Virus record (IMG/VR): IMGVR_UViG_3300025168_000222
Location: 1-38,518 of that record
DNA: 38,518 nucleotides
Reading direction: 5' to 3' (one strand)
Source of the DNA: a virus
Both the position numbers and the translations under genes were made by a program. Positions 29,006-37,516 of the stretch are shown one piece after another (positions within the stretch are counted from its first letter, which is position 1; each line of letters starts with the position of its first letter). Under the pieces are notes generated by a model that made no database searches, had not been told where the DNA came from, and saw only the letters and a program-made list of their open reading frames with translations.

Positions 29006-29773
29006 ATGATTAATCGTGTAATAAATAAGATTAGTCATTCTATATATAAAGATATAGAAGAATTCAAGAGGTACAATCCTAATACTGACGCTAAGTATAA
29101 TTGGAGGGATGGTACCGAAGGTAACTGGGTAGTTTCAGACGATGGTCAAGTTTGTCAAGTTCTGAAGCGAGGGAAGCTAAAAGCATCTAGGTCTGATAAG
29201 GTTATAAAAAACTATATCAGGGTACCTCTTGGAACTTTTGTGTGTACAGATAAAACTAAAATGGAGGGTGATCCTAGGAAAAACCTTTATTCGTTTGGCT
29301 TGGCTAATACTAATGCTTATAAACATAAGATTGAGAAAAAAGAAACCACACAAAGAGAGTTTTTGTTTGCTCAGTTTGTTGCAAAGGGCACTGATTTGGT
29401 AGATGCTTTTTTAAAAGCATACCCTACTGAAAATAGGAGGTACGCTGAAGGTCAAGCTAAGATTTTATTAAAAGCAAAAAGGATACAAAGATTGATTAGG
29501 GAAGAAATAGATAAGGTTTTAGTTGATGCAGACATTACACCTCTGTATTTATTAGAACAAATGAAGTCAGTAGTGGACAATCAAAGCTCTAACGACAGAG
29601 ATAAGATACAAGCTATTAAAACATTAATGCAAATAACTGGAATGATGGATACTGAAAAAAGAACAGAGTCAGTAGCTGTATTTCAAGGCTTTACAAAGGA
29701 ACAATTAGATGCCATTGGCTCGGGAAAAGTTAAGCAAATTGCAAGCGCTGAAAGAGAAGTTGACGTCAAGTAG
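29006..29773 (+). CDS. Terminase small subunit
   Basis: A 255-aa protein. Its C-terminal 150 residues fit the small terminase pattern (EFLFAQFVAKGTDLVDAFLK, AYPTENRRYAEGQAKILLKA, RIQRLIREEIDKVLVDADIT, then IQAIKTLMQITGM). This includes the helix-turn-helix that recognises packaging sites. The first 105 residues are an extra region (YNWRDGTEGNWVVSDDGQVC) that I cannot assign; it looks like a small beta domain. The subunit guides the large terminase to phage DNA. The gene lies just after a promoter and 0.8 kb before the large subunit. Confidence 0.85.
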   Translation: MINRVINKISHSIYKDIEEFKRYNPNTDAKYNWRDGTEGNWVVSDDGQVCQVLKRGKLKASRSDKVIKNYIRVPLGTFVCTDKTKMEGDPRKNLYSFGLANTNAYKHKIEKKETTQREFLFAQFVAKGTDLVDAFLKAYPTENRRYAEGQAKILLKAKRIQRLIREEIDKVLVDADITPLYLLEQMKSVVDNQSSNDRDKIQAIKTLMQITGMMDTEKRTESVAVFQGFTKEQLDAIGSGKVKQIASAEREVDVK

Positions 29774-29933
29774 CTGCAAACTTTGTGGGAATAGTTTATT
29801 CCCAAAATCTTACATAATACATAACTTAGAAAATAAAAAATATTACGTTGAATGTTTTACTTGCTTAACAGTCTACACTCATAAACTAAAAATAAAGCAC
29901 GTTGGTATGCCAGAAGTTCATGGAGTAAGTTAA
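29709..29933 (+). CDS. Zinc-ribbon small protein
   Basis: A 74-aa protein with CKLCGN and CFTC pairs (about residues 23-26 and 49-52) and a Tyr/Lys-rich middle; one zinc is likely. The ATG at 29709 has an AAAGGA site but lies inside the small terminase gene (65-base overlap). A TTG at 29760 in the same frame is the alternative start, giving 57 aa. Function unknown; placed between the two terminase subunits. Confidence 0.55.
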   Translation: MPLAREKLSKLQALKEKLTSSSCKLCGNSLFPKSYIIHNLENKKYYVECFTCLTVYTHKLKIKHVGMPEVHGVS

Positions 29934-29967
29934 TTTACTATAACACTATTAAAAGTAGAGGGAAATA

Positions 29968-30180
29968 ATGAAGAAAGTTGTTTTTGAATTAGAGTTAGAA
30001 GTTCATAAGGATTTAGATATTAAAGTTTTTGAAGAGTATCTTTATCACTATTTATTTAATCAAGAATCCATTGACGAGTTAACAGCTTCTGTCATTGGAG
30101 AAAAAGAATACCCAAATCATTTTGGTGCAACTTTTAAAAAGTTTGAATTAAAAAAAACAGCTACTAAAAAGAAAAAATGA
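29968..30180 (+). CDS. Small protein, 70 aa
   Basis: A 70-aa protein with an acidic alternating start (KKVVFELELEVHKDLDIKVF) and a Lys-rich tail (KKTATKKKK). A GAGGG site precedes the ATG, and the stop overlaps the next ATG (ATGA). The beta-alpha style is seen in small phage proteins of unknown role. Confidence 0.6.
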   Translation: MKKVVFELELEVHKDLDIKVFEEYLYHYLFNQESIDELTASVIGEKEYPNHFGATFKKFELKKTATKKKK

Positions 30181-30521
30181 AGTTAGCTGTATACGGAACA
30201 CTTAGAGCTGGTTCTAATAGAACTGGAGTTATTAAAAACTCTTCACTAGTATACCCAGGGCATGAAAGCTTTCCAGCGGTTATACACAATAAAAAAGGCT
30301 CTGGAACTGTAGTAGAAGTACATGATGTATCAGAAGAAGATTTAGTAAGATATGATATGTATGAAGGAGTAAGCTCTGGTTTGTATAGAAGAGTTAAGAC
30401 TAAAGTAAATATGGATGACGGATCAAAAGAAAAAGTTTGGCTTTATGTAGCAGGGGATGAGTTGTTGCAACGAAGTAATATGTTTAGAGTAATTCAAAGC
30501 GGAGATTGGTACAATAGATAA
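30177..30521 (+). CDS. Gamma-glutamylcyclotransferase-like (AIG2) protein
   Basis: A 114-aa protein with the family's YGTLR signature (LAVYGTLRAGSNRTGV), GTVVEVHDVSEEDLVRYDMYEG with an acidic residue in the usual catalytic area (the YDMYEG glutamate), and a WLYVAGDE strand. Enzymes of this fold remove gamma-linked glutamyl or similar amide groups by cyclisation. Its phage job is unknown. Its family fits the amidoligase and class-II glutamine amidotransferase in the accessory operon, but it lies in the terminase unit, coupled to the gene before it by ATGA. Confidence 0.8.
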   Translation: MKLAVYGTLRAGSNRTGVIKNSSLVYPGHESFPAVIHNKKGSGTVVEVHDVSEEDLVRYDMYEGVSSGLYRRVKTKVNMDDGSKEKVWLYVAGDELLQRSNMFRVIQSGDWYNR

Positions 30522-30561
30522 TTTTAATATAAACTCAAGCAATCTTTCAGAAAAAGAAAGA

Positions 30562-32085
30562 GTGTTAAACATAGTATCAAAAGACTTAGTTGCTTTTGGT
30601 CAACTGTTTTTACCAGACGATTTTATGAAGTCATCTCCAGCTCCATTTCATTATGAAGTTGGAAATAAACTACTAGATAGAAGTCTTAGAAAACTGTGTG
30701 TTGTTTTACCTAGAGGTCATTCTAAGTCAACAATGGCTAAGGCTGCTTTACTCCATAGAATTTATTTTAATCCACAAGGAAAAAAAGAGTTTGCTGCTTG
30801 GGTATCGGAAGAGCAAGGTCAGGCGATTGATCATTTAAAATATATAAAAAATCATATTGAGTATAACAATGCTCTTAATTATTATTTTGGAGATATGGTT
30901 GGAGCAAAATGGACTGAAAAAGAAATTACTACTAGTCGTGGAGACAGGATAATTGCAAAGGGTACTAGCCAAAGATTGCGTGGTAGGTCTGAACTTGGCA
31001 CTAGATATACAAATATTATTTTAGATGACTTTGAATCTGAGTTAAATACAAAAACTCCAGACAGAAGAAGAGAGATTAAAGAATGGTTGATGTCAACTGT
31101 CTATCCATCTTTAGAAGAATCAAAGGGCAACGAGGGATCCATCTGGTTAATTGGCACTATCGTACATTACGATTCAGCATTACAGGCTATATACGATGGA
31201 TACCTTGAAGCTCAAGATAAAAATACTAAATATACTTGGGATGTAATTTTTCATAGAGTTTTAGAGGATGGAAAGCCTTTATGGAGCTCTTACTTTAGCA
31301 AAAGCAAAATAAATGAAATACGAAAAGATTATGAAAACGTAGGACAGCTCCACAAGTTTGCTCAAGAATATATGAATGATGCTAGGGATTTAGCTACTGC
31401 TAAATTTAAAATAGATAAGCTACAGCATCACGACTATCAAGTAGTATCTGGAAACAATCAAATTTATTTAAAAGATAACAGCACAATCATTCCAGTTAAT
31501 GTATACATTGGTGTTGACCTAGCCTATGAATCAAATGCTAACAATGATTATCAGGTTATTATGGTTACTGCTGTAGATAGTGAAAAAAATTATTATATAA
31601 TAGATTACTATCGTGAGCACTTACCTCTTTATGAAATGCCACAAAAGATTTTTGAGTATGCAAAAATGTATTCTCCAGTTAGAAGAGTTAATGTTGAGCA
31701 CGTAGGAGCCCAGGGAATAATAAAGGATGCAGTTAATAAGATGGGTGGCTTTGATAGAAAAATGGCTCCTGGAATTGCAAGAGGAGTTAGACCTCCTAAC
31801 GGAATAAAAAAAGAAGATAGATTAGAATCTTTGCTTTGTCCTATAGTAAATAGAGGAAAATTATTTCATAGAAAAATTCATCAGGAGATAGTAGATGAGA
31901 TGTTTCATTTTCCAAAAGGAAAGAACGATGACCTCCTAGATGGTCTTTGGTATTCAATAACTAATGCAAGGTCACCTTTAAGCAGTAAGTTTGAATCTGA
32001 CGACTTTACGGCAGAAAGTAAAGAAGAATACAAGAAATCTAAAAAATCTGTGATAAGAAGTTGGATTACTGGACAAAGATTATAA
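30562..32085 (+). CDS. Terminase large subunit
   Basis: The packaging motor ATPase and nuclease, 507 aa from the GTG at 30562. The Walker-A-like VLPRGHSKSTMAK is at residues 48-60, Walker B NIILDDFESE at 151-160, the coupling IWLIGT further on, and an RNase-H-type nuclease begins with YIGVDLAYES (about 312-321) and closes with NDDLLDGLWYS. The start is uncertain. The GTG has only a weak site, and the frame is open upstream to 30487, coding a plausible NINSSNLSEKER lead-in, with GGAG nine bases before an ATA at 30514. A rare start may therefore be used. Confidence 0.95.
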   Translation: MLNIVSKDLVAFGQLFLPDDFMKSSPAPFHYEVGNKLLDRSLRKLCVVLPRGHSKSTMAKAALLHRIYFNPQGKKEFAAWVSEEQGQAIDHLKYIKNHIEYNNALNYYFGDMVGAKWTEKEITTSRGDRIIAKGTSQRLRGRSELGTRYTNIILDDFESELNTKTPDRRREIKEWLMSTVYPSLEESKGNEGSIWLIGTIVHYDSALQAIYDGYLEAQDKNTKYTWDVIFHRVLEDGKPLWSSYFSKSKINEIRKDYENVGQLHKFAQEYMNDARDLATAKFKIDKLQHHDYQVVSGNNQIYLKDNSTIIPVNVYIGVDLAYESNANNDYQVIMVTAVDSEKNYYIIDYYREHLPLYEMPQKIFEYAKMYSPVRRVNVEHVGAQGIIKDAVNKMGGFDRKMAPGIARGVRPPNGIKKEDRLESLLCPIVNRGKLFHRKIHQEIVDEMFHFPKGKNDDLLDGLWYSITNARSPLSSKFESDDFTAESKEEYKKSKKSVIRSWITGQRL

Positions 32086-32092
32086 AAAACTC

Positions 32093-32121
32093 TTGACAAA
32101 TAGTACTATTTCGCTTATATT
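32093..32121 (+). promoter_or_regulatory. Portal promoter with palindromic spacer
   Basis: TTGACA (32093-32098), 17 bases, TATATT (32116-32121). The spacer starts with the perfect palindrome AAATAGTACTATTT (32098-32111), which also occurs at 26591-26604. A protein bound there would overlap the -35 box and block or tune transcription of the head genes. The transcript would start near 32128. Confidence 0.8.
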
Positions 32122-32150
32122 ATATATATAGATCTTAAAGGAGTCTTAAT

Positions 32151-34172
32151 ATTAACTACGTAGAAACTTTTGCTGAGCACGAAGAAGCTCAGAATAATAG
32201 AGATTTATGGAGGCGGTACAGAGACGCTAGAGCTAACTGGGAAATAGAAGCTAGAGATGCCATTGATTTTTCTTTAGGCAATCACTACTCTACAGAAGAA
32301 TCAGAAATTCTTCAAGCAGTTGGTCAAGGCGATTTTATTATAGACAGAGTCTATGCCGCTGTAGATAAATTAAAATCTTTATTAACTTCTAGAAATCCAA
32401 AATTCTCTGCAGTTGCAAGAGAGGATTCTGACTATAAAATGTCTAACGTATGGCGTACTATACTTGAGTACGTCTGGGATATTTCTAATTGTAATACCCA
32501 CTTTAAACAAGTAGTACATGATTACTCTACTACTGGACTAGGATATTTTTATGTTTATGTTGACCCAGAATCAGATTATGGCAGAGGCGATGTTAAGATT
32601 ACAAGCATTAATCCATTCCGTGTGTACGTTGATCCAGCTTCTAGGGATAGATTCTATGCGGATGCTTCTCATATTTTATTATCTACAATTCTTAGTAGAA
32701 GCCAAATTCTTGGGTTATATCCACAGCTAGAAAAAATAATTGATAATATAGATAGTTCAACAGATGAAGAAGATTATCCTTCGTCTACAAAAAAGAACTC
32801 ATCTTCTTCTTTTACTCCAGACGTAGTTAAGGATTATGATAGAGGTGGGTACGAAAAATATAGAATTGTTGAGCGATTTGAAAAAATAAAAGTTCCATAT
32901 TACAGATTATTTAATAAAGAAACTCAAGAAGAAAAAATAGTTGATTTAGAATCATTTAATAACATTCTATCTGAAAACTCTCATTTGATAGAATCGGGAC
33001 TGGTAGAGGCTGTCGAAGTTCTGCAGACACGTATTCGCCATGTAGCTACAGTCGGTCAAGTTCTTCTTTATGAACAAGTTCTCAATACCGACGTTTATCC
33101 TATTGTACCAGTCCCAAATATTTGGACAAACACACCTTACCCTAAATCAGATGTTACAAAGGTTAAAGATTCTCAAAGATTAATTAATAAATTATTTTCT
33201 TTGACTCTTAGCCATGCCCAATCATCTGCTGGTTTAAAACTTTTAGTTCCAGAGGGTAGTGTTGACGATATAGGTCAACTAGAGAGAGACTGGGCAAATC
33301 CTAATGCTGTTATTGAGTACAATCCAGAGTTTGGAGAACCTCATTATCCAGCACCACAACCACTTGCATCTGAGTTTTACGCTTTGATAAGCAGAGTAGA
33401 AACATATATTGATTTAAATTTTGGTATATCTGAATTAATGCAAGGATTTAAAAGAGGAGCTGCTGATACAGCTAGAGGAACATACTTACTTCAAGAAATG
33501 GGAGAAACTAGAGGTAGGTCAAAGCTTAAAGATATAGAGGGAAGCCTAGATGTTCTTGGAAAAGTTACATATAACTTTTGCAAAGGACACTATGGATTTA
33601 AAAAGACTTTTAGAATAGTGCAACCAAATAATGATTTAACTGAATTTACCATTAACAATAAAATGTATGATGATAAGACAAATGAGTTAATGAGTATTGA
33701 CAATGATATATCATTAGGTCAGCACGATATTCGGATAGTATCAGGTTCAACGCTACCATCAAATAGAATGGCTGAGTACAATATGTATTTAGACGCGTAT
33801 AAATTGGGCTTGGTAGATGATGTCGAGGTATTAAAGAAAACTGATATCTATGACAAAGAAGGTGTTCTGCAAAGGAAAGGTGCGATGAGTCAAATGCAAT
33901 CGTACATAAAACAACTTGAAGAAGAGGTTAAAAAACTAAGTGGTGATTTACAAACTTCTGAGCGCGAAATGATTAACGCTAGGAAGCAAACCATCACTCA
34001 GAAATTTAAAAGCGGACTTGATTCAGTTCTTAACGAAGTGAAAGACAAGGAAAGAAAAAATCTCAATAGGTTGGAAAATGTAATTGATAAAGCTGATTTG
34101 CAATCCAAGTACGGTAATAAGCAAGGACAAGGCATACAGGGTGCCGAAGAAGGCGTTGAAGGTAATATATAG
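32151..34172 (+). CDS. Portal protein, probable ATT start
   Basis: The 12-mer ring through which DNA enters and leaves the head, P22/podovirus-type by size and content (DAIDFSLGNHYSTEESEILQ; DYSTTGLGYFYVYVDPESDY). The frame holds strong portal-like sequence from 32151, yet the first ATG is at 32439; an in-frame stop lies at 32136 and no ATG, GTG or TTG occurs between. An ATT at 32151 lies seven bases after AAGGAG and gives 673 aa, so a rare ATT start is the best reading. The C-terminal 100 residues are a coiled coil (QSYIKQLEEEVKKLSGDLQT). A sequence error is the alternative. Confidence 0.85.
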   Translation: MNYVETFAEHEEAQNNRDLWRRYRDARANWEIEARDAIDFSLGNHYSTEESEILQAVGQGDFIIDRVYAAVDKLKSLLTSRNPKFSAVAREDSDYKMSNVWRTILEYVWDISNCNTHFKQVVHDYSTTGLGYFYVYVDPESDYGRGDVKITSINPFRVYVDPASRDRFYADASHILLSTILSRSQILGLYPQLEKIIDNIDSSTDEEDYPSSTKKNSSSSFTPDVVKDYDRGGYEKYRIVERFEKIKVPYYRLFNKETQEEKIVDLESFNNILSENSHLIESGLVEAVEVLQTRIRHVATVGQVLLYEQVLNTDVYPIVPVPNIWTNTPYPKSDVTKVKDSQRLINKLFSLTLSHAQSSAGLKLLVPEGSVDDIGQLERDWANPNAVIEYNPEFGEPHYPAPQPLASEFYALISRVETYIDLNFGISELMQGFKRGAADTARGTYLLQEMGETRGRSKLKDIEGSLDVLGKVTYNFCKGHYGFKKTFRIVQPNNDLTEFTINNKMYDDKTNELMSIDNDISLGQHDIRIVSGSTLPSNRMAEYNMYLDAYKLGLVDDVEVLKKTDIYDKEGVLQRKGAMSQMQSYIKQLEEEVKKLSGDLQTSEREMINARKQTITQKFKSGLDSVLNEVKDKERKNLNRLENVIDKADLQSKYGNKQGQGIQGAEEGVEGNI

Positions 34173-34224
34173 TAGAGTCAAGCTTTACCTAAAATATTAG
34201 AGTAAAGAGATTCGGAAAGGAAAT

Positions 34225-35103
34225 ATGGAAGACCAAACAACAGAAAAAAAAGTAGGAAAAACTTATGAGGATAAGTTAGCTGATGAAAGACAAGGTATTG
34301 ATATATCAATGCCAGATGTTGAAATTGTAAGTAAAGAAGTTCCAGTTGATGAAAACATGGAGCCTCAAGGCGAAGGATTTGAAAGAACTCCTAGCATTAT
34401 TAGCGATGAAGGTAACGAAGAAGAAGTAAATTATGCTACCGACTGGGAAAACGAAAGTAGAAAATTTCAGTCCATGTATGATAAACAAAAAGCTGATTAT
34501 AATTCTTTACAAGGACAAGTTCAAAATCTAGAACCTTTGAAACAGTTACAATCCGTATTAGAATCTAGACCTGATGTTGTTCAAGCAATTCAGGAAAGAT
34601 TAGAGGGAAAGCCTGCTAGTAAAAATGAAGAACAATCTGCTGAAAGTTCAGTAGATGAAAACTCATTTGACCCATGGGAAGCCTATTACAAACCCGAATC
34701 TCCATCGTATAAATTACGTGTAGGTAAGGAAAAAGCTTTGGTTAATGAAGCAGTCTCTGAACAGATGGCTGGTATCCAAAGTCAAGTTGCCATGCAAAAT
34801 CTTAAGAGCGAGCTTAAGTCTAAGTATGATATGACAGATGATAACGAAATTGATCAATTTATTAATTTTGCTATGACACCAAGAGAACAGCTACCAGTTG
34901 ATTTCTTGATTAATGTTTATAAGCAATTTTATAATAAAGGAACCAATGCTCCATCCTCTGAAAATATTCAAGCTGTGGCTGATGCTCAAGCTATGCCAAG
35001 GTCAGCTGGAGTTTTACAAGGGGGCGACCCTAAAGTAAAAAGCGAAGTTGATGTTTCTTGGGATAGAATCTTAAAAGCTGGTAACTCAGGAAGATTACTC
35101 TAA
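34225..35103 (+). CDS. Scaffolding protein candidate
   Basis: A 292-aa acidic, Gln/Glu-rich, helical protein lying between portal and major capsid genes, the usual place of a scaffold. It has a disordered start (VPVDENMEPQGEGFERTPSI), a helix at about 75-120 (WENESRKFQSMYDKQKADYN), and a C-terminal part with SWDRILKAGNSGRLL. It has no Cys. It should guide capsid assembly and leave or be cut before packaging. No protease domain is seen. Confidence 0.75.
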   Translation: MEDQTTEKKVGKTYEDKLADERQGIDISMPDVEIVSKEVPVDENMEPQGEGFERTPSIISDEGNEEEVNYATDWENESRKFQSMYDKQKADYNSLQGQVQNLEPLKQLQSVLESRPDVVQAIQERLEGKPASKNEEQSAESSVDENSFDPWEAYYKPESPSYKLRVGKEKALVNEAVSEQMAGIQSQVAMQNLKSELKSKYDMTDDNEIDQFINFAMTPREQLPVDFLINVYKQFYNKGTNAPSSENIQAVADAQAMPRSAGVLQGGDPKVKSEVDVSWDRILKAGNSGRLL

Positions 35104-35131
35104 ATAAAATAAATAACGGAGGTTATTAATA

Positions 35132-36508
35132 ATGGCTATTACACAAGGGACTAAACTCTCAAGTAATATTACGGCTGCTGCAACTAGTGCAGGCGTAGGT
35201 CAAGCTCCTGATAGAAGACGGTTATACGATTTTAGTGATCGAGTTGCTGAACTAGCTCCCGAAGAATCACCTTTTTTCGTATATTTGTCTCAAGTTGCTA
35301 AAGTACCTACGGATGACTCAGTCTTTCGTTTCTTAGAAAATCGTTCTAAGATTGACTGGACAAGTCGTAATTTTCAATTAGCTGCTGCAGTAAATAGCGG
35401 TGGCGCAGTATCACCTGGAAGCTCTTATGCTTTTACAGTTGATTCTAACAGTGCTTCAGTAGATTACCTAATAAAAGGAATGGTGTTTGCTGTAAATACC
35501 ACTACTGACGCAGAAACAGCAGGATATGCTCAAGCTCTAGTAAGGATTGAAACTGGTGTAACCGATGCTGGATCTACTAGTACTTTTACTGGTAAGATTA
35601 TTGATGTTTCTAATTCAGGCGTATCTGGATATAATGTTCTTGCAAATAATGACGATTGCCAAGTAATTGGTACCGCATTTGCTGAAGGTTCTGCTTCTCC
35701 AGACGTTTGGTCAGGCGAGATTGAGGATGACTATGGTTATACTCAAATCTTTAAAACTGCTTGTGAACTTTCAAATACTGCAATAGCAACTCGCTATCGT
35801 GGATATTCAAACGAATTTGAGCGCATTTGGGCAACCAAACTTCGTGAACATAAAGTTGATATTGAAAGAGCAATGCTGTTTGGACAAAAAGCAAGAGTTG
35901 GTGGTGTTCAATACACTGAAGGTCTTGCTGGACATATTGTAAAAAATGCAAGTCCACAAACTACAGACACAGTTGCTTTATCTTATACAAGCGGTGCTCC
36001 TTACTATCGTAGTGTTACTTCTGGTGGGTTAACTTATGATCGTCTACTTGGCGACTTAGAAGTTATTTTTGACCCAGCTCGTGGTGGCTCAAGCGACAGA
36101 CTAGTGCTTGCATCACTTCCAGTTATAACATTCTTTAACAAATTAGGCGACGGTGCGTTCATGGATGCTTCTATGGGTGGCTCTGGTTTAATTAATCGTT
36201 ATAACTTTGAAGAAAGACAAGGTCAATTTGGTCATAAAATTATGACTATCGACACTGTTCATGGAACAATGCACTTAGTAAAAGAACCTCTTTTCAGAGG
36301 TCAAGCTTCTGGATTCATGCTTATGGCTGATATGACCAAGTGTCAATATCGCCCATTAGTTGGAAACGGTTTAAATCGTGATACTCATATTATGACTAAC
36401 GTACAGAATTCTGATGAAGACTTACGTAAGGATATGATTGTTACTGAAGCTGGTCTTGAAATAACACTTCCAGAGTGCCATGCACTTTACGAAGTAGAAT
36501 CGGTGTAA
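35132..36508 (+). CDS. Major capsid protein
   Basis: A 458-aa protein following the scaffold gene, with a strong GGAGG site. The start (DFSDRVAELAPEESPFFVYL then SQVAKVPTDDSVFRFLENRS) matches the SU10-type major capsid family, an HK97-fold group used by several podoviruses. A Gly/Ser/Ala-rich insertion at about 90-200 (FTGKIIDVSNSGVSGYNVLA) could be a surface domain. The C-terminal part (TLPECHALYEVESV) is well kept. It builds the icosahedral shell. The family call is by pattern; capsid function is strongly supported by order and size. Confidence 0.85.
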   Translation: MAITQGTKLSSNITAAATSAGVGQAPDRRRLYDFSDRVAELAPEESPFFVYLSQVAKVPTDDSVFRFLENRSKIDWTSRNFQLAAAVNSGGAVSPGSSYAFTVDSNSASVDYLIKGMVFAVNTTTDAETAGYAQALVRIETGVTDAGSTSTFTGKIIDVSNSGVSGYNVLANNDDCQVIGTAFAEGSASPDVWSGEIEDDYGYTQIFKTACELSNTAIATRYRGYSNEFERIWATKLREHKVDIERAMLFGQKARVGGVQYTEGLAGHIVKNASPQTTDTVALSYTSGAPYYRSVTSGGLTYDRLLGDLEVIFDPARGGSSDRLVLASLPVITFFNKLGDGAFMDASMGGSGLINRYNFEERQGQFGHKIMTIDTVHGTMHLVKEPLFRGQASGFMLMADMTKCQYRPLVGNGLNRDTHIMTNVQNSDEDLRKDMIVTEAGLEITLPECHALYEVESV

Positions 36509-36519
36509 GGAGGATTTAA

Positions 36520-37416
36520 ATGAAAACTGATATTATAAATAAAAATAGTGGTAAGTTTATAGAAAAACTAAGTCCTGAAACCATTTTTGAATGGAATTAT
36601 ATTGATTGCGCTCCACCAGTTGTATCATCTATAGGTAACTCAGGTGATGGTATAATGGCTGATGGAGATCACGGTAGTGTTTTATTTCCTGGTAAAAATG
36701 GAGAACTTTATCCTTCAACTATGTGTTATATTGGAGCTTTTACAGCTGTTGGTACAACACCAAATGTTGATGGAACAGTTCCCTCGGTAGACACTAATAA
36801 CACTGCAGCTGGCTGGAATATGCAAATGGATGCAGAAACAGCTGACAATACTGGACTTGAATTAGTCTTAGGTGGTAGTCAGTTTGGTAGCAATAGTAAT
36901 AAAATTGTTGCTGGAACTCACGCAGCTGTAATTGACATGACAATCTACAATGTTGACTGGACTGATTTTGACGCAGCAGTCATAGGTATTAGAAAAGCTC
37001 AAGGTTTTGAAACTGGACACGGTGGAATTTTAGCCGCAGCTTCTGGAGACCCAGCATATACTGACTTTGTAGCTTTTGGATGTCAATCAGCAGATGATGT
37101 ACAAATAGCAAGCGCCTTAAATGACGGTTCTCGTACTTATACAGATTCTACGCAAGCTACAGCAGCTGACAAGAATCACAGATTCCAAATTACTTTGGCT
37201 GCTGATGGTTCGGTTACATTCGCACATGTTGGTGCTGCTGTCGCTGGAGAAGGAGCATTAGCTGCTCCAACAGTAACAGCTGCTTATACTTTTGATAGTG
37301 GAGATGTTTTAGTCCCTTATATGTTAGTACAAGGAACAAATCAAAACAGCGCTATTTATCTAAAAGATATAAAAGTAACACGCACACCAGTTGTTGATGG
37401 ACATAGTGTATCGTAA
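36520..37416 (+). CDS. Beta-rich head protein, possible decoration or fiber
   Basis: A 298-aa Gly/Ala/Thr/Asp-rich protein, almost all beta strands (GWNMQMDAETADNTGLELVL; FQITLAADGSVTFAHVGAAV), in the style of a concanavalin-like sandwich. It comes directly after the major capsid gene with a GGAGG site, and so may decorate the capsid or form head fibers. It might bind sugars on surfaces; nothing in the sequence proves it. Confidence 0.65.
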   Translation: MKTDIINKNSGKFIEKLSPETIFEWNYIDCAPPVVSSIGNSGDGIMADGDHGSVLFPGKNGELYPSTMCYIGAFTAVGTTPNVDGTVPSVDTNNTAAGWNMQMDAETADNTGLELVLGGSQFGSNSNKIVAGTHAAVIDMTIYNVDWTDFDAAVIGIRKAQGFETGHGGILAAASGDPAYTDFVAFGCQSADDVQIASALNDGSRTYTDSTQATAADKNHRFQITLAADGSVTFAHVGAAVAGEGALAAPTVTAAYTFDSGDVLVPYMLVQGTNQNSAIYLKDIKVTRTPVVDGHSVS

Positions 37417-37454
37417 AATCCGAATAAATAAGGATTGACAGTTTTGGATACTGT

Positions 37455-37482
37455 GGGGCTATTCGTAAAAAGGTTTAGCCCC
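37455..37482 (+). terminator. Hairpin after the capsid genes
   Basis: GGGGCTA (37455-37461) pairs with TAGCCCC (37476-37482) over a 14-base loop in the 100-base gap after the beta-rich head gene. No run of T follows, so it may only weaken transcription below the highly expressed capsid genes or protect the 3' end of their message. A TTGACA lies just before it at 37435, without a good -10 box. Confidence 0.5.
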
Positions 37483-37516
37483 AAACATCCTAAAGATTTT
37501 AAAATAAGGAAATAAA

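Noticed and set aside
37435-37465. Possible promoter TTGACA after the head genes
   Set aside because: At 17 bases the -10 position reads GCTATT, a poor match, and it overlaps the hairpin; the element is better read as part of a terminator-like structure.
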